From positions 38,143-102,142 of the forward strand of contig NZ_VEXQ01000016.1 of NCBI RefSeq assembly GCF_006376615.1: a stretch of DNA of 64,000 bases, given 5' to 3'. Below the pieces are notes generated by a model. It was not told where the DNA came from and made no database searches. It worked only from the letters and a program-made list of their open reading frames with translations. Origin of the DNA: Buttiauxella sp. B2. GTDB lineage: Bacteria > Pseudomonadota > Gammaproteobacteria > Enterobacterales > Enterobacteriaceae. Both the position numbers and the translations under genes were made by a program. Numbering within the stretch: position 1 is the first letter of the stretch; each line of letters starts with the position of its first letter. Shown piece after piece: positions 1 through 9,100 of the stretch.

Positions 1-809
1 AAACGCCGGTGTGGTGTAGCCACAGCGATTCGCTGCTGTGGGTCGATATTCTGCAAAACCGTCTGCTGCGCTACTGGCCGAATCAGGCCGGACGCATTGA
101 TGTTCACCCGATGCCTGTTTTCACCAGCGCGGTACTGCTGACAACCCTGCCCGAGACATTTCTGGTGGTAAGCCAGAGCGGGATCTCTGGGTACAACTAT
201 CAGAATCAGCAATTTAGCCCGCTTTGCGAATGGCCTGATGATGCGGCGGGAACGCGCCCCAACGAAGCCGCGATTGCGCCAGATGGTTCGCTGTGGTTTA
301 GCACTATGGACCCAACGGCTCAAAAAGCTATCGGAAGTTGGTATCGAGTTAGCCGTTCAATGCCTGTTCCCCAACGCCTGCTGGGCGGCCAGTTAGTCCC
401 CAACACCCTGCAATGGATTGATGGAAATATCTGGTTCGCCGATTCACTACGCCACACGTTTTACCGCGCAACGTTGCAATCAGATGGCCTGCACATCAAA
501 CAAGAATATCAAGTATCCGGTATTCCAGACGGTTCAACGCTCACCACCAAAAATGAACTTATCAACGCTTGCTGGGGCAGTTCGTCCCTGACGCATTACC
601 AGATAAGTGGCAACAAAATGGCCGAAACGAGCCAGTTAAAACTACCGGTTAGCCAACCCAGCAGTTGCACCTTCGGAGGGCCAAATCTGTCCGATCTCTA
701 CATCACTTCCGCACGAGAAGGACTCGCTGCACCCGTCGCCCTGGATGGCGCGGTTTTAAAAATAACAACAACTCATTCAGGCATACTCGCCCGCAAATTC
801 AGGCTCTAG
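1..809 (+). CDS. SMP-30/gluconolactonase-family sugar lactonase, 5' end cut by the window
   Basis: The reading frame is open to the left edge, so the first 10-30 residues are missing; an internal GTG at 9 is not a convincing start. The visible protein begins inside the SMP-30 beta-propeller at the family's usual VW....LLWVDI strand. Later propeller motifs follow: RPNEAAIAPDG..WFSTMD, then VPNTLQW with a metal-ligand Asn, then IPDGS with the catalytic/metal Asp. Family members hydrolyse sugar lactones such as gluconolactone to the aldonic acid using a divalent metal. The usual RPND motif reads RPNE here. The gene is the first visible member of a sugar-acid cluster and is followed 27 bases later by a sugar symporter. 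The inferred job is opening the lactone made by the cluster's dehydrogenase. The substrate cannot be told from sequence. Confidence 0.8.
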   Translation, partial: TPVWCSHSDSLLWVDILQNRLLRYWPNQAGRIDVHPMPVFTSAVLLTTLPETFLVVSQSGISGYNYQNQQFSPLCEWPDDAAGTRPNEAAIAPDGSLWFSTMDPTAQKAIGSWYRVSRSMPVPQRLLGGQLVPNTLQWIDGNIWFADSLRHTFYRATLQSDGLHIKQEYQVSGIPDGSTLTTKNELINACWGSSSLTHYQISGNKMAETSQLKLPVSQPSSCTFGGPNLSDLYITSAREGLAAPVALDGAVLKITTTHSGILARKFRL

Positions 810-836
810 AATTTTCATAACTTTCAAGGTGTTATT

Positions 837-2261
837 ATGAGCACAATTTCTAATCCTACACATACGAATCGCCAGACGATCCTCGTCTGTTTCCTCGCGG
901 CACTAGCCGGGTTGCTGTTTGGCCTGGATATGGGCGTTATCGCGGGCGCACTCCCCTTTATTGCTAACGAATTTGGTTTAAGCAGCCACCACCAGGAAAT
1001 CGTGGTCAGTATCATGATGTTGGGTGCAGCACTGGGCGCATTGTGCAGTGGCCCAATGTCTTCAAGCCTTGGGCGTAAGAAAAGCCTGTTGCTGGGTGCG
1101 GTGCTGTTTGTGGTTGGTTCCGTGGGTTGTGCCGTTGCGCACAACATGGAAATCCTCTCCGTATCGCGTTTTATCCTCGGCCTGGCTGTCGGCGTTGCCT
1201 CCTTCACCGCCCCGTTGTATTTGTCTGAAATCGCACCAGAACGTATCCGCGGCAGCATGATTTCGCTTTATCAATTGATGATTACCATCGGTATCCTGGC
1301 CGCATTTTTGTCTGATACCGCACTGAGCGAAGGTGGCCACTGGCGCTGGATGCTTGGCGTTATCACCTTCCCGGCGATCATTCTCTTTGTTGGCGTGCTG
1401 ACCTTACCTGAAAGCCCACGCTGGCTAGCGATGAAAGACAAACACGAGCTGGCAGGAAAAGTGCTGAAACTGCTGCGTAATTCCGACAAAGAAGCGCAGG
1501 ACGAACTGAATCAGATCCGCGAAAGTGTGAAGATGAAACAGCGCGGTTTGCAGCTTTTCCGCCACAACGCAAACTTCCGCCGTTCCACCTATTTGGGCGT
1601 GTTACTCCAGTTCATGCAGCAGTTCACCGGCATGACGGTGATCATGTACTACGCGCCGAAGATCTTCGAGATCGCCGGGTTCTCCACCACCAAAGAGCAA
1701 ATGTGGGGCACGGTTATCGCCGGTTTAACCAACGTTCTCGCCACCTTTATTGCCATTGCGCTGGTCGACCGTTGGGGACGCAAACCGATCCTCAAGCTAG
1801 GGTTCTCGGTCATGGCGGTGTGCATGGGTATTCTCGGTTATATGTTCTACAGCGGGATAACTAACCCAACCGAACAATACGCTGCGGTTATCGTGCTGCT
1901 AATTTTCATCACTGGTTTTGCGATGAGTGCAGGCCCGCTTATCTGGGTGCTGTGTTCTGAAATCCAGCCGCTCGCCGGACGCGACTTTGGCGTCACCTGC
2001 TCCACGATGGCGAACTGGATTGCCAATATGATCATCGGTGCCACTTTCCTGACGCTTATCGACACCATCGGCAGCCCGAACACCTTCTGGCTGTATGGCG
2101 TGCTGAACGTCATTTGTATTGGACTGACTGTTCTCTTCGTCCCTGAAACCAAAAGTATTTCTCTGGAACACATCGAACGTAATTTGATGAGCGGCCTGCC
2201 GCTGCGCCAAATCGGTCTGCCGCAAAACGGAAATATCGGACAAACAGCCACAACAGAATAA
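837..2261 (+). CDS. Sugar:H+ symporter, MFS sugar-porter family (GalP/AraE-like)
   Basis: This 474-residue, 12-helix inner-membrane transporter closely resembles E. coli GalP and AraE. Visible signatures are [12 protein letters not shown] in helix 1, LGRKKS between helices 2 and 3, PESPRW at about residues 191-196 ending the first half, QQFTG at about 261-265 in the sugar-binding helix 7, DRWGRKP in the second half, and a C-terminal [12 protein letters not shown]. The start is ATG 837 with an AAGGTG Shine-Dalgarno. It probably imports a pentose, hexose or related neutral sugar with a proton. Its place among dehydrogenase, lactonase and dehydratase genes suggests it feeds free sugar into an oxidative pathway. 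It is a paralogue of GalP/AraE, so I give no symbol. Confidence 0.92.
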   Translation: MSTISNPTHTNRQTILVCFLAALAGLLFGLDMGVIAGALPFIANEFGLSSHHQEIVVSIMMLGAALGALCSGPMSSSLGRKKSLLLGAVLFVVGSVGCAVAHNMEILSVSRFILGLAVGVASFTAPLYLSEIAPERIRGSMISLYQLMITIGILAAFLSDTALSEGGHWRWMLGVITFPAIILFVGVLTLPESPRWLAMKDKHELAGKVLKLLRNSDKEAQDELNQIRESVKMKQRGLQLFRHNANFRRSTYLGVLLQFMQQFTGMTVIMYYAPKIFEIAGFSTTKEQMWGTVIAGLTNVLATFIAIALVDRWGRKPILKLGFSVMAVCMGILGYMFYSGITNPTEQYAAVIVLLIFITGFAMSAGPLIWVLCSEIQPLAGRDFGVTCSTMANWIANMIIGATFLTLIDTIGSPNTFWLYGVLNVICIGLTVLFVPETKSISLEHIERNLMSGLPLRQIGLPQNGNIGQTATTE

Positions 2262-2268
2262 AAAATTA

Positions 2269-2298
2269 TCGGGTGGCGCTGCGCTATCCGACCTACAA
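2269..2298. repeat. REP-like palindromic unit
   Basis: The gap between the two transporters contains GGTGGCGCTGCGCTATCCGAC, cited here only in outline: a short GC-rich imperfect palindrome of the kind found in enterobacterial REP/BIME repeats. It lies just after the symporter stop codon, a normal place for REP. Only one unit was seen. It may form an mRNA hairpin that protects the upstream message or lowers read-through. Confidence 0.55.
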
Positions 2299-2327
2299 AA
2301 GCCCAGCCCTACACCCTGGAGATGAAC

Positions 2328-3716
2328 ATGAGTGGCATAATAGAAAGAAAATCAGCGGGTTCTACCGCTGAGTCGCGGGTCTATAGCAAGATAACCAAGC
2401 GACTTATTCCGTTTTTGATTTTGTGTTATTTCTTCGCCTACCTGGACCGCGTAAACGTTGGGTTCGCCAAACTGCACATGCAGGATGCGCTGAACTTCAG
2501 CGACACGGTCTACGGGCTTGGGGCGGGCATCTTCTTTATCGGCTACTTCCTGTTTGAAATGCCCAGCAATCTGCTGATGCAACGCTTCGGTCCACGTTTC
2601 TGGATTGCCCGCATCATGGTGACATGGGCGGTGCTTTCAGCGGGCATGATGTTTGTCACCACGCCGACGCAGTTTTACGCGGTGCGCTTTTTACTCGGCG
2701 TGGCAGAAGCTGGCTTCTTTCCTGGCATCGTGTTTTATCTCACGCTGTGGTTCCCTTCGTGGCGATCCGCCCGCACCCTCGGGCTGTTTATTCTCGTCAC
2801 GCCTCTTTCCACCATTATTGGTAGTCCGCTTTCCGGTTTGATCCTCAAGCTGTTTGAAGGCGTTGGCAGTTTGCATAACTGGCAGTGGCTGTTTTTGGTC
2901 GAAGCTGTTCCCTCTTTCCTGTTGGCGTTCGTGGTGCTGCGTTATCTGGATAACGACGTGAAATCGGCCAAATGGCTGAGCGATGCCGAAAAGCAGATTG
3001 TGATTAACGACCTGGCAAAAGACGCCGCCAACCGCGCCCTTGCTAATCAGGGCAAAGTCGACAGCAGCCTGAAAGGCATGTTGAAAAACGGCTATGTCTG
3101 GCTGTTGGCAGTGGTGTTCTTTAGCTTCAACATCGGCTACTACGGCATTAATTTCTGGCTGCCGTCGATAATCAAAAGCTCCGGTGTTAACGATGATTTC
3201 CATATCGGCCTACTGGCGGCACTACCTTATGTGTTCGGCGCATGCTTCATGGTGTGGAACAGTCGCCACTCCGACCTGAAACAAGAACGCCGTTGGCATA
3301 TCGCTATTCCTGCGCTGATCGGCTGCATTGGCCTTGCGCTGAGCGCATATTGCAGCGGTTCCACCTTCTGGATGATGGCGTGGATTTGCGTGGCGATGTC
3401 CGGCACCCTGGCGCTAATCCCAACTTATATCAGCCTGCCCGGCGCATTGCTCTCCGGTACTGCCGCCGCCGCAGGTATCGCTTTCGTTAACTCCATCGGC
3501 AACCTGGCGGGCTTCTTTGGCCCAACGGTTCTTGGCTGGCTGAAAGACACGACTGGCCGTACCGACACCGGTTTATACATTCTGGCGGGCTTCCTGCTGC
3601 TTTGCGCCCCGCTGATCCTCACGCTGCCAGCCCGACTGGCAAACCCGAAAAAAGTTATCGCAGTACCTGAACGCAGCGATGTGCAGCCTGATGCTGCCCA
3701 TCACATTAATCGCTAA
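2328..3716 (+). CDS. MFS transporter, anion:cation symporter (ACS) family
   Basis: This 12-helix permease of about 462 residues begins with the ACS pattern R.IPFL.L.YFFAYLDRVNVGFAKL, followed by GIFFIGYFLFEMPSNLLM and a long helix 6-7 loop. ACS members carry organic anions such as tartrate, aldonates, hexuronates and phthalate. Two ATGs lie six bases apart. GGAG at 2318-2321 touches the first (2322) but sits six bases before the second (2328), so I chose 2328. The presence of a second transporter, of acid type, in the cluster suggests that both the sugar and its aldonic acid can be taken up. Substrate is inferred from context only. Confidence 0.88.
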   Translation: MSGIIERKSAGSTAESRVYSKITKRLIPFLILCYFFAYLDRVNVGFAKLHMQDALNFSDTVYGLGAGIFFIGYFLFEMPSNLLMQRFGPRFWIARIMVTWAVLSAGMMFVTTPTQFYAVRFLLGVAEAGFFPGIVFYLTLWFPSWRSARTLGLFILVTPLSTIIGSPLSGLILKLFEGVGSLHNWQWLFLVEAVPSFLLAFVVLRYLDNDVKSAKWLSDAEKQIVINDLAKDAANRALANQGKVDSSLKGMLKNGYVWLLAVVFFSFNIGYYGINFWLPSIIKSSGVNDDFHIGLLAALPYVFGACFMVWNSRHSDLKQERRWHIAIPALIGCIGLALSAYCSGSTFWMMAWICVAMSGTLALIPTYISLPGALLSGTAAAAGIAFVNSIGNLAGFFGPTVLGWLKDTTGRTDTGLYILAGFLLLCAPLILTLPARLANPKKVIAVPERSDVQPDAAHHINR

Positions 3717-3737
3717 CGTTATAAAGAGATTGAGAAT

Positions 3738-5444
3738 ATGAGTGGATGTGGCGGATGTGCCAGTTGTGGCACGCATTTCAACCCAATCCTTGAAGATGAT
3801 GACGGCGCGCTGAAACGTGCTCTGTATAAATCAATGGGCCATACCGACGAGCAACTGCGTAAACCCGTTATTGCAGTAGTGAACAGTTACACCAACGCAA
3901 CGGCGGGCCATGCCAATCTGAATGAGCTAACAGCCAAAGTGCTTGAAGGTATTGAAGAAGCCGGTGGCGTGGGCATGGTGTTTGGCACTATTGCCCCTTG
4001 CGACGGTATTGCCGAAGGGCATTTAGGAATGCGCTATATTCTCGCTGCCCGCGAGGTGATTACCGCGTCAATCGAAGTGATGATGCGCGCCCACCGTTTT
4101 GATGGCATGGTGCTGCTCGGTTCGTGCGACAAAATCGTTCCGGCAATGTTAATGGCGGCGGCACGGCTGGATATCCCGGCGATTATGGTCAACGGCGGCC
4201 CAATGTATCCGGCTGAATATAAAGGTAAACACTGGGACGGCAACATCGTTACCGAAGCCATTGGCTGGAAGAAACGTGGCGAAATCAGCGAGGAGGAGTT
4301 CGCTCATATCGAGAACATCGCAGAACCAGGACCAGGTTCCTGCACCATGTATGGTACGGCGAACACCATGTGCTGTATCGGTGAAGTTCTGGGGATGAGT
4401 TTGCCAGGCAGCAGTACGTTGCCTGCCGTTTCGCAAGAACGCCGCGATTGCGCTGTAGAAACAGGGCGTCAGGCTGTCGAACTGGTGCTCAACGGGGTTA
4501 ATGCACGCCAGATTATTACCGCAGAATCCATTCATAACGCGATGGTTTATCTGCTGGCAACCGGCGGCTCAACCAATGCCATCCTACATTTACAGGCAAT
4601 TTATTACGAAGCCGAACTCGGCCATCTGCCACTTTCTGCATTTGATGAACTCAGCCACCGAGTGCCGTTGGTTGCCTCGCTCTATCCGGCATCCGAACAC
4701 GACATGATCGATTTCTGGGAAGCGGGCGGCGTGCAGGCAGTGGAGTATGAAATCAGCAAACTGATGCACATGGATGCGCTGACAGTGACAGGTAAAACCA
4801 AAGCTGAATTGCACGCCGTTGGTAAACGTAGTTGTCGCCCGGAAGTGATTCATACCCTCGCCATTCCGGTGCGTAATGAAGCCGGTGTTGCGGTGCTGCA
4901 CGGTAATTTGTCGCCGCTGGGTTGCGTGGTGAAACCTGCGGCAGTGCCGGAAAACCTGATGGTCTTCCGTGGCCCTGCTGTGGTGTTCAACAGCGAGCAA
5001 GAATCCGTCGAGGCGATTATGTCCGGCCAAATCCAGCCGGGTAGCGTGCTGGTGCTACGCTACGAAGGCCCGAAAGGTGGCCCAGGCATGCCGGAAATGT
5101 ACAAACCGATGAAATCCCTCGAAGGGATGGGCCTGTCCGATACCTGTGCATTAATTACCGATGGGCGTTTCTCCGGCTCGAACCGCGGTTTGTTCGTCGG
5201 CCATATTTCACCGGAAGCGGTGGATGGCGGTGAACTGGGTCTGGTGGAAGACGGGGATGAAATCTCCATTGATATTCCGTCCCGTACTCTGACGTTGCAT
5301 GTGGCAGAAACTGTTCTGGCAACGCGCCGCGAAAACTGGAAACCCGTCAATAAAGAAGTTCCTCGCGGTTTTCTGCGTTTGTACCGCCGCTGGGCGTTAC
5401 CTGCCGCGCAAGGTGCCGTATTGGCAGACAGGGAGGATGACTAA
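3738..5444 (+). CDS. IlvD/Edd-family Fe-S dehydratase, probable sugar-acid (aldonate) dehydratase
   Basis: This 568-residue protein has the family's active-site residues: Asp89 in PCDG, Cys130-Asp131-Lys132 in GSCDK, and Cys202 in PGPGSC. These correspond to the cluster and Mg ligands of E. coli IlvD. Near the C-terminus are a GGPGMPEM glutamate and GRFSG with the base serine. The family dehydrates dihydroxy acids or sugar acids, yielding a 2-keto-3-deoxy acid. The chromosome context, with a lactonase, an aldolase and an SDR, favours a sugar acid over branched-chain amino-acid synthesis. An extra N-terminus with three Cys in CGGCASCG is unusual. The stop overlaps the next start as TAATG, so the two genes are translationally coupled. 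Confidence 0.88.
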   Translation: MSGCGGCASCGTHFNPILEDDDGALKRALYKSMGHTDEQLRKPVIAVVNSYTNATAGHANLNELTAKVLEGIEEAGGVGMVFGTIAPCDGIAEGHLGMRYILAAREVITASIEVMMRAHRFDGMVLLGSCDKIVPAMLMAAARLDIPAIMVNGGPMYPAEYKGKHWDGNIVTEAIGWKKRGEISEEEFAHIENIAEPGPGSCTMYGTANTMCCIGEVLGMSLPGSSTLPAVSQERRDCAVETGRQAVELVLNGVNARQIITAESIHNAMVYLLATGGSTNAILHLQAIYYEAELGHLPLSAFDELSHRVPLVASLYPASEHDMIDFWEAGGVQAVEYEISKLMHMDALTVTGKTKAELHAVGKRSCRPEVIHTLAIPVRNEAGVAVLHGNLSPLGCVVKPAAVPENLMVFRGPAVVFNSEQESVEAIMSGQIQPGSVLVLRYEGPKGGPGMPEMYKPMKSLEGMGLSDTCALITDGRFSGSNRGLFVGHISPEAVDGGELGLVEDGDEISIDIPSRTLTLHVAETVLATRRENWKPVNKEVPRGFLRLYRRWALPAAQGAVLADREDD

Positions 5445-6346
5445 TGGCTAAGCATTTTACTGCGGCGGATATTGTTGGGGTAAACCCGATTGTCGCTATG
5501 CCGTTTACCGCTAGCGGGGAAATCGACGAAGTCAGTTTTGTGCGCCTGCTCGAGCATATCGGCAATACCGGCGCACAAGGCACCACGCTGTTTGGCATCG
5601 CCAGCGAGTTTCCAAAACTTGAAGACAACGAGCGCAACCGCCTGGCACAACTGCTTGTCAGCACGCTGGCGGGCAGTTCGTTGTATCGGGCAATGTCCGT
5701 CACCGACCACAGCACAGAAGTTGCTGTAAAACGTGCGCGTTATTACGCCTCACTGGGTGCTGATGCACTCATGCTGCTGCCACCGTTTTTCCTGCAACCC
5801 AGTCCACAGGCGATTCAGGAACATATTTTTGCTGTGCTGGAAGCGGTGGATATTCCGGTGATGGTGCAATACGCACCGGGAGAAACAGGTCTTGCGATTA
5901 CCCCAGAACAGTTAGCGGCAGTCGCTGTTCGTTATCCCCATGCGGTGTTTAAAATCGAGTGCAATCCGCCAGTGGATTACACCCGTGAATTCTTAGCCAA
6001 AGCTCCGCAGGCCAGCGTGCTTAATGGCTATGCTGGATTGTATATGCTGCAAATGTTGGAGGCAGGTGGCAAAGGCGTGATGCCAGGTTGTTCGTTTAGC
6101 GAAGTGTATGTGCGCATTTACCAACAATGGCAGCGCGGAGAACAGCAACAGGCCGAGGCATTGCACCAGGCGCTGCTACCGTACATACAGCGCTGGATGG
6201 CGCACTGCGAATACATCATTCAGGTCGAGAAAACGATTCTGATGCAGCGCGGCCTTATCGCGACCGATTATTGCCGTAAACCTGGCTGGCATCTTACGCC
6301 TGAAGATCATCAGCTTATTGACAACTTCATCAGGGAATTATTATGA
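5444..6346 (+). CDS. DapA/NanA-family class I aldolase or dehydratase
   Basis: This 300-residue (beta/alpha)8 protein belongs to the dihydrodipicolinate synthase/N-acetylneuraminate lyase family. The Schiff-base lysine is Lys170 in VFKIEC. The catalytic tyrosine is Tyr143 in QYAPGETG. The pyruvate-binding turn is GTT at 46-48. Members split or dehydrate 2-keto-3-deoxy sugar acids, so here it probably acts on the product of the upstream dehydratase, giving pyruvate plus an aldehyde or a dehydrated keto acid. It is coupled at both ends: TAATG with the dehydratase and ATGA with the SDR. GGGAGG at 5430-5435 is its Shine-Dalgarno. It is not DapA itself, since the family GTTGE turn reads GTTLF. Confidence 0.88.
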   Translation: MAKHFTAADIVGVNPIVAMPFTASGEIDEVSFVRLLEHIGNTGAQGTTLFGIASEFPKLEDNERNRLAQLLVSTLAGSSLYRAMSVTDHSTEVAVKRARYYASLGADALMLLPPFFLQPSPQAIQEHIFAVLEAVDIPVMVQYAPGETGLAITPEQLAAVAVRYPHAVFKIECNPPVDYTREFLAKAPQASVLNGYAGLYMLQMLEAGGKGVMPGCSFSEVYVRIYQQWQRGEQQQAEALHQALLPYIQRWMAHCEYIIQVEKTILMQRGLIATDYCRKPGWHLTPEDHQLIDNFIRELL

Positions 6347-7125
6347 AAACCCAACAATCTACTCGCGTAATCATCGTGACCGGAGCCAGCCAAGGGATTG
6401 GCCACGCGATAGCGCAAACTTATCTGAATAATGGCGATATTGTCATTGGTTGTGCTTATTCCACACTGGAAAAAGCGAGTGGCGCGCAAAAATTACTGGC
6501 TGATTATCCGGAGCGTTTCTTCTACTTTTCCGTCGATGTCACCAAAACCGAGTCAATAAAGCAGTTTGTTACCGATGCTGAAAAACTGTTTGGCCATATT
6601 GATGTGCTGGTGTCAAATGCAGGCAAGAACGTCTTTAAAGGGATTGATTGCGAAGAGAACGACTGGTCGCATAACTTTGACCTGAACTTGCGCTCCCATT
6701 GGTTTATGGCGAAATGTGCCCGTCCTGCGCTAGCCAAAAGCAAAGGGGTGATTCTTATCATGACTTCAAATCACGCGTTCTCTACCATGCCAGGATGTGC
6801 ACCTTATAACATTAGCAAACGTGCATTGCTGTCGCTGGTACAGAGCCTGACTATCGAATGGGGGCCAGAAATTCGTACCGTCGGCATCGCGCCTGGTTTT
6901 ATCGATACCGACGGCAATCAGGTGTGGTTTGATTCACACACTGACGGACGTCTCGCCCGTGAAAAAACCATCAAAAAACACCCTGTCGGGCGTATTGGTC
7001 GCCCTGAAGAAGTAGGCGAACTTTGCCTGTTCCTATCCAGCGAAAACGCCGGTTTTATTGCTGGCACCACGATTGTGATGGATGGCGGGCGTAGTGCCAT
7101 CATGCAAGATAGAGACGACGTTTGA
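6343..7125 (+). CDS. SDR-family NAD(P)-dependent oxidoreductase (probable sugar dehydrogenase)
   Basis: This 260-residue classical short-chain dehydrogenase has the cofactor motif TGASQGIG at 13-20 and NAG at 92-94. Its catalytic Ser142, Tyr155 and Lys159 lie in YNISK, and a C-terminal FIAGTTIVMDGG closes the fold. It overlaps the preceding gene as ATGA and ends the cluster just before a strong terminator. In analogous clusters an SDR oxidises the sugar to its lactone, or reduces or oxidises a downstream keto acid. Which of these applies cannot be read from sequence. Confidence 0.88.
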   Translation: MKTQQSTRVIIVTGASQGIGHAIAQTYLNNGDIVIGCAYSTLEKASGAQKLLADYPERFFYFSVDVTKTESIKQFVTDAEKLFGHIDVLVSNAGKNVFKGIDCEENDWSHNFDLNLRSHWFMAKCARPALAKSKGVILIMTSNHAFSTMPGCAPYNISKRALLSLVQSLTIEWGPEIRTVGIAPGFIDTDGNQVWFDSHTDGRLAREKTIKKHPVGRIGRPEEVGELCLFLSSENAGFIAGTTIVMDGGRSAIMQDRDDV

Positions 7126-7141
7126 TAAATCGCAGGTATAA

Positions 7142-7167
7142 AAATGGGGAGCCGAGGCTCCCCATTT
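7142..7167. terminator. Bidirectional terminator between the sugar-acid cluster and ispH
   Basis: A 12-bp inverted repeat, AAATGGGGAGCC against GGCTCCCCATTT, has A-rich flanks on one side and T-rich on the other. It can stop transcription from the + strand cluster and the - strand ispH operon. Confidence 0.85.
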
Positions 7168-7188
7168 AATTCTGTCTGATGGCCGAAA

Positions 7189-8139
7189 TCACTCGACTTC
7201 TTTCACATCCACACGTAGCTCACGCGGCACTTCGAAAACGATGTTTTCTTCACGCCCAATCAGCTCACGCGCTTCGCTGCCACCCAGTTCACGCAGGCGA
7301 GCCAGCACGTTTTGTACCAGAATATCTGGCGCAGACGCCCCAGCAGTCACACCGACACACTTGGCATCTTTAACCCAGACATCCTGGATATCAGTTGCAT
7401 CGTCAATCAGGTATGCGGCTTTGCCCATGCGTTGTGCAAGCTCAGCAAGACGATTGGAGTTGGACGAGTTTTTCGACCCCACGACCAGCACCACGTCAGC
7501 TTCATCTGCCAGCGCACGCACGGCTTCCTGACGGTTAGTCGTTGCGTAGCAAATGTCATCTTTACGTGGGCCGATGATTTTCGGGAAGCGTTTACGCAGC
7601 GCGTCAATCACATCTGAAGTGTCATCCACAGAAAGCGTGGTCTGCGTCATAAACGAAAGTTTGGTTTCGTTTTTCACATCCAGCTTGCCGACATCTTCCG
7701 GTGATTCAACCAAGTACATGCCACCTTTTGGGTTGCTGTACTGGCCCATGGTGCCCTCCACTTCCGGGTGACCAGCATGGCCAATCAGAATGGATTCTTC
7801 ACCACGACGGCTGGCGCGAGCAACTTCCATATGCACTTTGGTCACCAGTGGGCAAGTCGCATCAAACACCGTTAAATCACGGCCTTTTGCTTCGCTGCGC
7901 ACCGCCTGAGAAACTCCGTGTGCTGAGAAAATCAGGATTGCGCCATCCGGCACCTCACTGATCTGCTCGATGAAAATCGCCCCACGTTCGCGCAGGCTAT
8001 CTACCACATAGCGGTTGTGCACCACTTCGTGGCGGACATAAATTGGCGCGCCGTAAATGGCCAGCGCGTTTTCAACAATGCTGATAGCGCGGTCTACCCC
8101 GGCACAAAAGCCGCGAGGGTTAGCCAACAGGATCTGCAT
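7189..8139 (-). CDS. ispH: 4-hydroxy-3-methylbut-2-enyl diphosphate reductase
   Basis: This 316-residue protein matches the length of E. coli IspH. It performs the last MEP-pathway step, reducing HMBPP to IPP and DMAPP with a [4Fe-4S] cluster. The three cluster cysteines are Cys12 (RGFCAG), Cys96 (DATCPL) and Cys197 (DDICYAT). Substrate-binding His41, His74, His124 and Glu126 (HPE) are present. The start overlaps the end of fkpB by 20 bases, so it is the last gene of the ribF-ileS-lspA-fkpB-ispH operon. Confidence 0.97.
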   Translation of the reverse strand: MQILLANPRGFCAGVDRAISIVENALAIYGAPIYVRHEVVHNRYVVDSLRERGAIFIEQISEVPDGAILIFSAHGVSQAVRSEAKGRDLTVFDATCPLVTKVHMEVARASRRGEESILIGHAGHPEVEGTMGQYSNPKGGMYLVESPEDVGKLDVKNETKLSFMTQTTLSVDDTSDVIDALRKRFPKIIGPRKDDICYATTNRQEAVRALADEADVVLVVGSKNSSNSNRLAELAQRMGKAAYLIDDATDIQDVWVKDAKCVGVTAGASAPDILVQNVLARLRELGGSEARELIGREENIVFEVPRELRVDVKEVE

Positions 8140-8590
8140 TCAACGCCTCCAGTACCGGATCGATTTCCAGTACTTCGATATCAAAATGAATGGTTTGCCC
8201 GGCGAGTGGGTGGTTAAAGTCAACGGTGATGGAATCGCCATTAACTTCACGCACTACACCTGGCATCTCGCTGCCATCCATTGCAGTAAATAGCATAATC
8301 GCACCGGGTACCGGCTCACCCGCATCAATAAATTCACGACGCGAGAAATACTGGATCATGTCCGGACTTGGAATACCAAACGCCGACTCTGGTGCCAGAG
8401 AGAACGTTTTTTTGTCCCCTGCTTTCAAGCCGACAAGCTGGTCTTCCATACCCGGCGACAGTGTTTCGTCGCCCAGCGTGAAGAGTGCCGGTTTGCCGTT
8501 ATTGCGGGTCGACTCGGCAGTGGAGCCATCTTCGAGTTTCAGAGTGAAATGCACTAATACTCTGCTATTGGCCTGGATAGACTCAGCCAT
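8120..8590 (-). CDS. fkpB: FKBP-type peptidyl-prolyl isomerase SlpA-like
   Basis: This 156-residue protein carries the FKBP fold: [12 protein letters not shown], then [15 protein letters not shown], then the insert-in-flap region with [13 protein letters not shown], then [16 protein letters not shown]. It is a cytoplasmic proline isomerase/chaperone. The C-terminus runs about seven residues past the E. coli protein (149 aa as I recall it) into the start of ispH, lengthening the overlap between the genes. It starts three bases after lspA ends. Confidence 0.95.
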   Translation of the reverse strand: MAESIQANSRVLVHFTLKLEDGSTAESTRNNGKPALFTLGDETLSPGMEDQLVGLKAGDKKTFSLAPESAFGIPSPDMIQYFSRREFIDAGEPVPGAIMLFTAMDGSEMPGVVREVNGDSITVDFNHPLAGQTIHFDIEVLEIDPVLEALNADPVG

Positions 8591-8593
8591 GGA

Positions 8594-9100
8594 TTATCCT
8601 TTCTGCTTTGCGGGCTTGTCGGAGGAGACAAAGAACCCCTCCAGTACAATTAGCGCCGCACCGATACAGATTGCCGTATCGGCCAAATTAAACGTGGCAA
8701 AGTGCCAGTCGCCGACATAAAAATCGATCATGTCGACCACAAAACCATGCCAAAGCCTGTCAAACAAGTTGCCAAGTGCACCGCCAATAATTAAAGCATA
8801 GGCGATATTATTCAGCTTCTGAGTGGCTTTCGCGCGGTACATCAGCACGGCCAGAACGACACAAATACCGATAGCGATACCTGCGAAGAACCAGCGCTGC
8901 CAGCCGCCACTATCTGCAAGGAAGCTAAACGCAGCACCGTAGTTACGGGCATAGTGCAGATTCAGCGACGGGAACAGGGATACAGTGTCCCCCAGCATGA
9001 AATGCTGGAGGATCAGGTATTTACTGCCCAGATCGACGATCAGTACCACAACCACTAGCCACAGCCAGCGCAGGCCGCTTGAACAAATCGATTTACTCAT
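8594..9100 (-). CDS. lspA: Lipoprotein signal peptidase (signal peptidase II)
   Basis: This 168-residue inner-membrane aspartyl protease has four transmembrane segments. The catalytic aspartates are Asp123 in VVDMIDF and Asp141 in [17 protein letters not shown] and [10 protein letters not shown] are the other conserved motifs. It cleaves the signal peptide of diacylglyceryl-modified prolipoproteins. The stop of ileS and the start of lspA share a base (TGATG), as expected in this conserved operon. Confidence 0.97.
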   Translation of the reverse strand: MSKSICSSGLRWLWLVVVVLIVDLGSKYLILQHFMLGDTVSLFPSLNLHYARNYGAAFSFLADSGGWQRWFFAGIAIGICVVLAVLMYRAKATQKLNNIAYALIIGGALGNLFDRLWHGFVVDMIDFYVGDWHFATFNLADTAICIGAALIVLEGFFVSSDKPAKQKG

